Shown here piece by piece: positions 58,476 through 64,000 of a DNA stretch of 64,000 nt. The stretch is taken from NCBI GenBank assembly GCA_017163975.1, contig JAFFSR010000307.1, forward strand, positions 1,557,501-1,621,500. The letters run 5' to 3'. This stretch comes from Anastatus disparis. Its lineage: Eukaryota > Arthropoda > Insecta > Hymenoptera > Eupelmidae. The translations under genes were made by a program, and so were the position numbers. The notes below the pieces were generated by a model. It was not told the DNA's origin. It worked only from the letters and a program-made list of their open reading frames with translations, and searched no databases. Position 1 is the stretch's first letter. Each line of letters begins with the position of its first letter.

Positions 58476-58891
58476 CGAGATGTCGGAGCTGCTAGACACA
58501 ATTTTTTGCTTTTATTATTTTATTGATATCTTTTTAAATTCATAATTTAAACAATTGTGATGACTTGTCAGCACTAAAGCTATGTTAATACAATAATTTT
58601 TGTTAAAATAAAAAATTATTTGGACTTGTTATTTTATTATAAGCTTGGAATGGAAATTAGATATCAAGCTCGATGAACCTAACCTCAAAATACTGTATAC
58701 CGAAAAATTGTTTATAACTTTTTATGTACAGTGTTTTGTTAGATTCTTTAAGTTGTCCGCACTCAAGTTTAATATTACAAATTTTCTTACTGTAATGAAA
58801 GAACTCGATCTATTATACTGTTTACTCGTGAAGTTGGAATTAAAATATTAATGAATATTATTTTTAGAAGGTAGCGAGCTCTGTCATGCAC
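58476..58891. mobile_element. TTAA-flanked element, diverged copy, 416 bp
   Basis: TTAA lies at 58472-58475 and 58892-58895. Ends CGAGATGTCGGAGCTGC and GCTCTGTCATGCAC. Clearly related to the 403-bp family but diverged. Inserted in the reverse-transcriptase remnant, so it is younger than that LINE. Confidence 0.82.
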
Positions 58892-59699
58892 TTAAAGATA
58901 TAGGTCTGTAATTGCACATCTCTTGCTTTTGTCAAGATTTATAAATTGGAATCACCTCAGCAGCTTTAAGTGCATCTGGCCACACCGATTAACCTATACA
59001 AAAAATATGCTTGCCAAAGCATCATCAATATAATGAGATAACAGTTTAAGTAGTTTAGCACTTATTTTGTCTATACCTCCATTTTTATCTTTTAGTTGTT
59101 CAATTATTTTTTGCACTTCATAATTATTTGTTGGTTGTAAAAAACTTGATTTTAAATTCATCGGAGGTAATTAAATTTATTTATTATTTGGTATTTTGAT
59201 TTTTTTACTCATTTTTTCACCTACTGTGCAGTAATGAGCATTCATGGCATTAGCGATCTCTTTTCTTTCAGTAATACTTCATTATTATTATTTATTAATT
59301 CACTTATTATAATACTTTCCTTCTTCTTCTTCTTGCCAGCTTTAGAATTTATTATTGTCCATAATTTTCTAGTGTTGTTATAGTTTTGTTGAATACTGAA
59401 TTTGTCATAATTTATTTTGGCATCTTTTATTATCTTATCAAGTATTTTGATATAATTCTTATATTTTAACTTTAATTCCTCATTGTTTGGATTTTTTCAA
59501 AGTTCTTTATAAAGTTTTTCTTTTTTCCACATGATTACATAATGGAAACAGTCATCCATTCTTTTCTAGGTAAATTTTCATAGCTTATATCTTTTCTAGT
59601 TTTAGATATTTCAATAAAGTTTCGAATCTCTTATCATTAAATTTATGGCTTTATTAGGATCATCCATTGACTCATATCGAGACCAATCAACATTTCCAA

Positions 59700-60521
59700 C
59701 TACATTACTAATTTTTTGTAATTATAAGTATATTTAGTTTTTAGACTTATTTTTTCTAGCTTTTTAAGATTCTTTTTAATTTTAACCAAAATTAGGAAAT
59801 GATCAATTATGAGTATATTTAACTTGAAAGTTTTAGTGCTAATAAATTCAATTTTGATAAGAATGTTGTCAGTACATGATCCACCTTCAGCAATTAAATT
59901 ACATGGCTTAGTCGTGCACATGAAACCAGGGAAAAAACCTCTTTCTAGAAAATTGTTTAAAAAGTCTAAATTAATGTTGTTATTTTCCAGTATGTTTATA
60001 TTATAATCACCAATTATTAGGTGATTTTTAACATTCTTTTTTAGTTCTAAGTAGTTTTTTAAATTTAAGATAAATTCTATATTTTTTAATTCATGAGATC
60101 TATATAAAGATGATATTTGAAAAGAACTATTATTATTAAGTTTAACTAAAGTATTTAATATCTTTAATTTGTCAATTCAATTATTTTAGTAGTTTGATTC
60201 ACTTCCCTGTGCACATACACGACCACATCATCAGACTTCTTTAGATTACTATGATTATAATACATATTATATTTACTAAGGCTAAAATACTGGTAATGGT
60301 CCAAAAACCTCAGCACACACTATCACTCACGGTTTGACCCTGAGACTCTCAACAAGGACTTGTAATTTCTCAAAATTTGCATTTAAACTTCTTATGTTAA
60401 CATATAAAATAATACTATCAATTAATTTCAAATCGTCATTGAGAAACCCAAGGTCACCGTAAGAGATCGCCTCTTGAAAATCTTGCGTCTGTATATCTTT
60501 AATCACACTATTATTGTGCAT
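59700..60521 (-). pseudogene. endonuclease fragment of decayed LINE
   Basis: The minus strand reads YVNIRSLNANFEKLQVLV near 60400-60350 (EEP start), KKSDDVVVYVHREVN near 60225-60180, and CTDNILIKIEF near 59870. Broken by stops and frameshifts. Confidence 0.7.
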
Positions 60522-60837
60522 CAGATGCTACACTTCCATGACGAATTCTTGATGACAATACTGATTCGGTGCTACTTACCATACTTGTATCTCTTATATT
60601 TCTTAAATTGTTTACCACACGATGATTTGTCGTATAGAAATCTACTATACCAAAGTATCTGGGTAAAAAAGGCTGTTGTAATCAGTTGAGTTTATTACAG
60701 ATTTTATTTTCGATTTTAAAATTTCGCATAAGTCACTGTCAGTTGCCATATGACTCGTACTATATTTACTGCCATACTTGTCATCACAACACTTACAGTT
60801 TGCACAACAAATAGTTTTATTTCCTTAACAATTCTTT

Positions 60838-60960
60838 GTCAAGTGATTTCCAGCACGTTTCAGACAAACTGGTGAATTATGACACTTGTGCCCAAATCTA
60901 GTACAATTATAGCAAGGCCTCACATTTACGACTTTATAGACTCTACAATTTTGATGACTC
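60838..60960 (-). pseudogene. CCHC zinc knuckles of decayed LINE ORF1
   Basis: The minus strand reads RPCYNCTRFGHKCHNSPVC followed by CLKRAGNHLTKNC, two closely spaced CCHC-type knuckles as found in Jockey-group ORF1 proteins. Too short to stand alone as a gene. Confidence 0.78.
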
Positions 60961-60999
60961 ACAAAAACTCTATATTTGTTTTCTCTAATATATTTATGA

Positions 61000-61335
61000 G
61001 GACGCTGGATTACTCTAACCTTTTCTGAATAAAAAATGTAGATTTTTGGAAAAACTATTGATTATTAATAGAAATTAAGGCTTGTCCGTAATTTATATAG
61101 TAAAAAACAATATTTTGTCTAATGAGAGAAAATTAATTTTGTTGCTTTATTTTCAAGAAAAGTTTGACATATTCAAAAAATCATCATTTCGGACTATAGA
61201 ATATGATGTTTAAGTATGTCAAACTATGTTTGAAAAAAAGCAACAAAATTAATTTGCTCTTATCAGAGGAAATATTGCTTTTTACCATACAAGTTGTGGA
61301 CAACTCTTAATTTATATCAATAATCACTAGTTTTT
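61000..61335. mobile_element. truncated GGACGCTG-type foldback
   Basis: The left end GAGGACGCTGGATTACTC resembles the 34997 element. The arms share GTTTGACATA, CAACAAAATTAATT and GTCCGTAATTTATATAG-type sequence; the right terminus is missing. Inserted in the decayed LINE. Confidence 0.6.
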
Positions 61336-61349
61336 CAATTTCAGCAATT

Positions 61350-62110
61350 TTAACTACTGGATTTTTTTAACTGTTCTTTCTCTACCTTGCATACGTGTGA
61401 TATTTTAGCCATTAGTATTTTTTCTGCTGTCTTCATATTTTCTATATTCATGCAGTTAATCGTTACCTCATCATTTGTGCAATGAATTTTTTTTGTTTGT
61501 ATATTTTTATTTTTTATAAAGTACTTGAGTACATTATCTCTTACGTTTACTTTATCGCCTTCATTTTTCTTTTTAATTACTATTTTTGGTATAATTTTAG
61601 GCTGTGCCATTATTTATTTGGAGTAACCTCCGCAAAAGACTTTTTGTTTGTTTTAGGAATTTCGTTTTCTTGTTCTAGTAGTTCCTTCAATAAATTATTC
61701 TTTTCTTTGAGTTCATTATTTAAATCTCTAAGCAGAAGATTTTCTTTTTTAACCGATTCCATTAGTACTAAACTTTCATGTTCGTTTTCATCATCTTTTT
61801 TCTTATTTTCAGCTAAAAGAGTTTCATATTTTAATTGTAATTTTTTACTATCTCTTTGGAAAATTCTATACTTCTAATTAGATTTTATAATTTTCTCTTC
61901 AAGTTTTTCATTTTCTGTCTTCAAATTATGCACAATCACTTGAAATTTTTGTTTGACATTTGAGGTTAAGTCTATGTCCATATGCTCATCACACACTACT
62001 ATCACATTTGTAATATATTCCACACCCTTTTTTCCGTTGAAATGACTTTTACGACACACATTTACACACAAAGAAAGGAAACCGTTGCATTTGCTTGCTT
62101 TGGATGCCAT
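61350..62110 (-). pseudogene. ORF1 N-terminal part of decayed LINE
   Basis: Minus-strand frames at 62110-61874 (Cys/His-rich start KCNGFLSLCVNVCRKSHF, then coiled-coil NLKTENEKLEEKI) and 61610-61350 (basic MAQPKIIPKIVIKKK). They suit an ORF1 with an N-terminal zinc finger and coiled coil. Broken. Confidence 0.6.
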
Positions 62111-62584
62111 TTGTAGTAAATATCAGGCGGAACCTCCTTAGAACGCAACTCCTCCATCTCCGCCATCTTGGCTGAAAAGCTTGTTTTTCTACTCGAATAT
62201 TTAAAAACACGTCTTATTTTAAAGTAACAACGAATCCAAATTCGTTATTTCGATTAAAATTCAAGTTGAGGGATCAACGCTCCCAGTTTTAGGTCTAAGG
62301 GATATACCCCGAACCGAGCAGCTGAACGACGCAAAAATTTTCATCAGTTCGCCTTGAACAACGGCTCAGGACTGTAGTTTTCGCACTCAGTTCTTCAAGC
62401 TTCTTTTTTTTTTTAATTATCTACGGAGCAAGCTCCATTTATTAGCCTTTGTACAAATTTTTAAAATGGTATGTAGGGCCCACTAAACACACATTAAATT
62501 TTTGACATTTTTTCCTGTGGTGTCAGACCACGCACTATTTAGTGACATATTATTTAACCTGGTGTCAACCCACGGCAGAGAGTA

Positions 62585-62668
62585 AAAAAACGACCAGACG
62601 GGAAATCGATCCCGTGCCAACGGGAATACGAGTCACGCGCCTTAGCCACTACTCCACTGAACTCTTTC
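62585..62668 (-). tRNA. tRNA-like sequence
   Basis: The minus strand has GTAGTGGCTAAGGCGCGTGA, an A-box-like D arm, and GGGATCGATTTCCC, a B-box-like T arm, at about tRNA spacing. Acceptor pairing is not convincing. Could be a tRNA relic or SINE head. Confidence 0.45.
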
Positions 62669-62815
62669 TAGTTTTTTTTTCTACAAGTTCAGGTCGAGTA
62701 CATTAGCAATCAACAAGTACTTCTACAAGTTCATTATTTCTTCAAGTTCATTTACAAGTTTATTCACAAGAGATATTACTACTATTATATTAAAGTGAAG
62801 AATTAAGACTTTTTT

Positions 62816-62877
62816 TACATACACATACACACATACACACATACTCATACATACATATACATACATACATATACACA
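62816..62877. repeat. (ACAT)n / (ACAC)n microsatellite
   Basis: Imperfect ACATAC and ACACAT repeats between the decayed LINE and the Helitron remnant. Confidence 0.85.
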
Positions 62878-63129
62878 GGTGAATTTCTAATTACACAGCG
62901 CTTACAGTAGTTTTAGCATCACAGCACATATAATAGCAGCCATGTTTTTTTTAACCACACAGTATTTAAAAAAGCAATCGCGTTTTTTTAATGGCACAGA
63001 ACTAAAAATAGCAGCCGTGATTTTTAACCACACAGTGCTAAACTCGACTTCATAATTTTTAATTTTTTTATATTTAATATTATATTAGAGTTTTAAATAT
63101 GTTTGATTTTATTTTCTTATTCATTATAT
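62878..63129. other. region 3' of the Helitron helicase
   Basis: Contains three spaced copies of an AACCACACAGTNNTNAA-type motif with ATAGCAGCCATG (62930-63045). It may be the 3' terminal region of the Helitron, but no CTRR end with a hairpin was identified. Confidence 0.35.
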
Positions 63130-64000
63130 TTAATTTTTGTATTGTGGTTTTTTTTTGTAAACGATGTTTTTAGTATAGACCATTTCATCTTTAACTTTTC
63201 TTAATTTTTCTTTTAATAATATTTTCAATTCTTTTTTATTAGTTGTCCTTGAAAGTGCCACGTATAACTGCCCATGACTAAAAATTGGTGTTGGTAAATA
63301 CACTCCTACTTCTTTAAATGATTGTCTTTGCCACTTATTAATAGTCATTGTATGAGCAAGTTTTACAGGAAATTGTTTTCTGGTCATCTGAAATGGCAGT
63401 TCATCATTTGCTGATAAGGTCATACGTGGTAAGAATATAGTGCTCCCTTTTTTACTTCTTCTTAATATTTGCGCAATAATAGTAAATTGTTCTATTTTCG
63501 TTAATCCGGTTGCGTTACAAAGTCCTTCAATCAAATTAACATTTCTTAAAAGCATTTCTATAGCTCTTTTATTTTAATTGTAATCTATGTGGAGGTAAAC
63601 CGTTAGGCGTTAAAGAATTCAAAAATTCTGTTGGCAAAATTACGTCTAAACTTTCGTCATTTACATCTTTTGCAGAGTCGTTTTTCGGTGCTAATATAAT
63701 ATTTTCGTAATAGTCACAATTTTCAATATTTATATTATGCGCGTAAATTTCATCAATTAGATTGCCCTTTGACAATATTTCTTTCTGAATTTGTATAACT
63801 TTATTTCCCTTTTTTATATTTTGAATGAAAATTACCATTTCCTATATTTAGTAACCAATTTTTAAATTCATCATCTGATTCCGATAAACGTTTATTTTCC
63901 TTCAAAGACACATATTGAAAATGTTTCCATATCTAGCTATTTTTAACACAATTTTCTACTATCTGTATTCTATTTCCATGTTTTACTATTGGTAATGTTT
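63130..64000 (-). pseudogene. Helitron Pif1-type helicase, C-terminal part, broken
   Basis: The minus strand reads, in order, NRIQIVENCVKN and WKHFQYVSLKEN (64000-63890), ESDDEFKNWLLN, LPTEFLNSLTPNGLPPHRL (63640-63580), then MLLRNVNLIEGLCNATGL, FPVKLAHTMTINKWQRQSF and FSHGQLYVALSR (63555-63240). These are conserved blocks of the Pif1-like helicase domain of Helitron Rep-helicases. The TINK block normally continues with S-Q-G-Q; here it is W-Q-R-Q. A 2-bp shift near 63565 and an in-frame stop near 63930 break the frame. The rest lies beyond the window. Confidence 0.85.

Larger units (their letters stand above)
57460..62310 (-). pseudogene. decayed non-LTR retrotransposon, minus strand
   Basis: Pieces read on the minus strand in the order expected for a LINE: ORF1 N-terminus (62110-61350), CCHC knuckles (60960-60838), endonuclease (60521-59700), reverse transcriptase (about 58381-57570). 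Many stops and frameshifts. Interrupted by TTAA-type elements at 58476-58891 and 61000-61335. Unlike the 39908 element it is old, and its ORF1 has zinc knuckles. Confidence 0.8.

Noticed and set aside
61482..61877. 131-codon plus-strand frame rich in Phe/Ser
   Set aside because: It is the opposite strand of a decayed LINE ORF1 coiled coil.

Overview
The window looks like AT-rich insect nuclear DNA. The only host gene found is split by introns, and the rest is a dense mosaic of nested transposons. A hymenopteran is my guess, from general character only. The host gene (25339-29364, + strand) is an internal-exon fragment of a REPTOR/CREBRF-type transcription factor: exons 1 and 2 are present, but no bZIP exon was found.

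Layout. 1-2543 is an almost pure (ATG)n array of about 848 units. 2544-24203 and 29720-36347 are filled with non-autonomous, often palindromic DNA elements. Many share one design: outer ends begin CCC and finish GGG, a short palindromic 'word' is repeated many times inside (CACGTG, GGAAGCTTCC, GGATATCC, AAGACGTCTT, CAGGTGATTTATCACCTG, ATCCACGTGGAT, GTGGTAACCAC), and the flanks carry a 2-bp target-site duplication of variable sequence (AA, CC, TA, CG, AT, AG, TT). Several duplications are confirmed inside the window, because another arm or copy of the invaded repeat preserves the uninterrupted site. A second group is flanked by TTAA duplications (205-416 bp elements, three of exactly 403 bp). 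A third has CACTGAGA ends with TA duplications.

39908-45075 holds a nearly complete non-LTR retrotransposon of the CR1/Jockey group: duplicated 5' modules, a PHD-finger ORF1 with an apparent 1-nt frameshift, and an open endonuclease-reverse transcriptase ORF2. 45212-50699 holds a young LTR retrotransposon with 847-bp LTRs and an AAGT duplication. It encodes only a Gag-like protein with one good and one broken zinc knuckle and about 18 copies of an 8-residue repeat. I saw no pol gene. 50760-57444 returns to palindromic and TTAA elements. 57460-62310 is a decayed non-LTR element on the minus strand, and 63130-64000 is the C-terminal part of a broken Helitron helicase, also minus.

The two most unusual signals are (1) the CCC/GGG elements, each built from its own palindromic word, down to a 50-bp minimal copy that keeps its duplication; and (2) a recurrent module at the centres of otherwise unrelated elements: GGTGGCG (or a close variant) followed 44-48 bp later by TATATAAGG (or a close variant). 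It looks like a shared promoter. Nothing here could be checked by database search; family names rest on visible motifs, termini and duplications.
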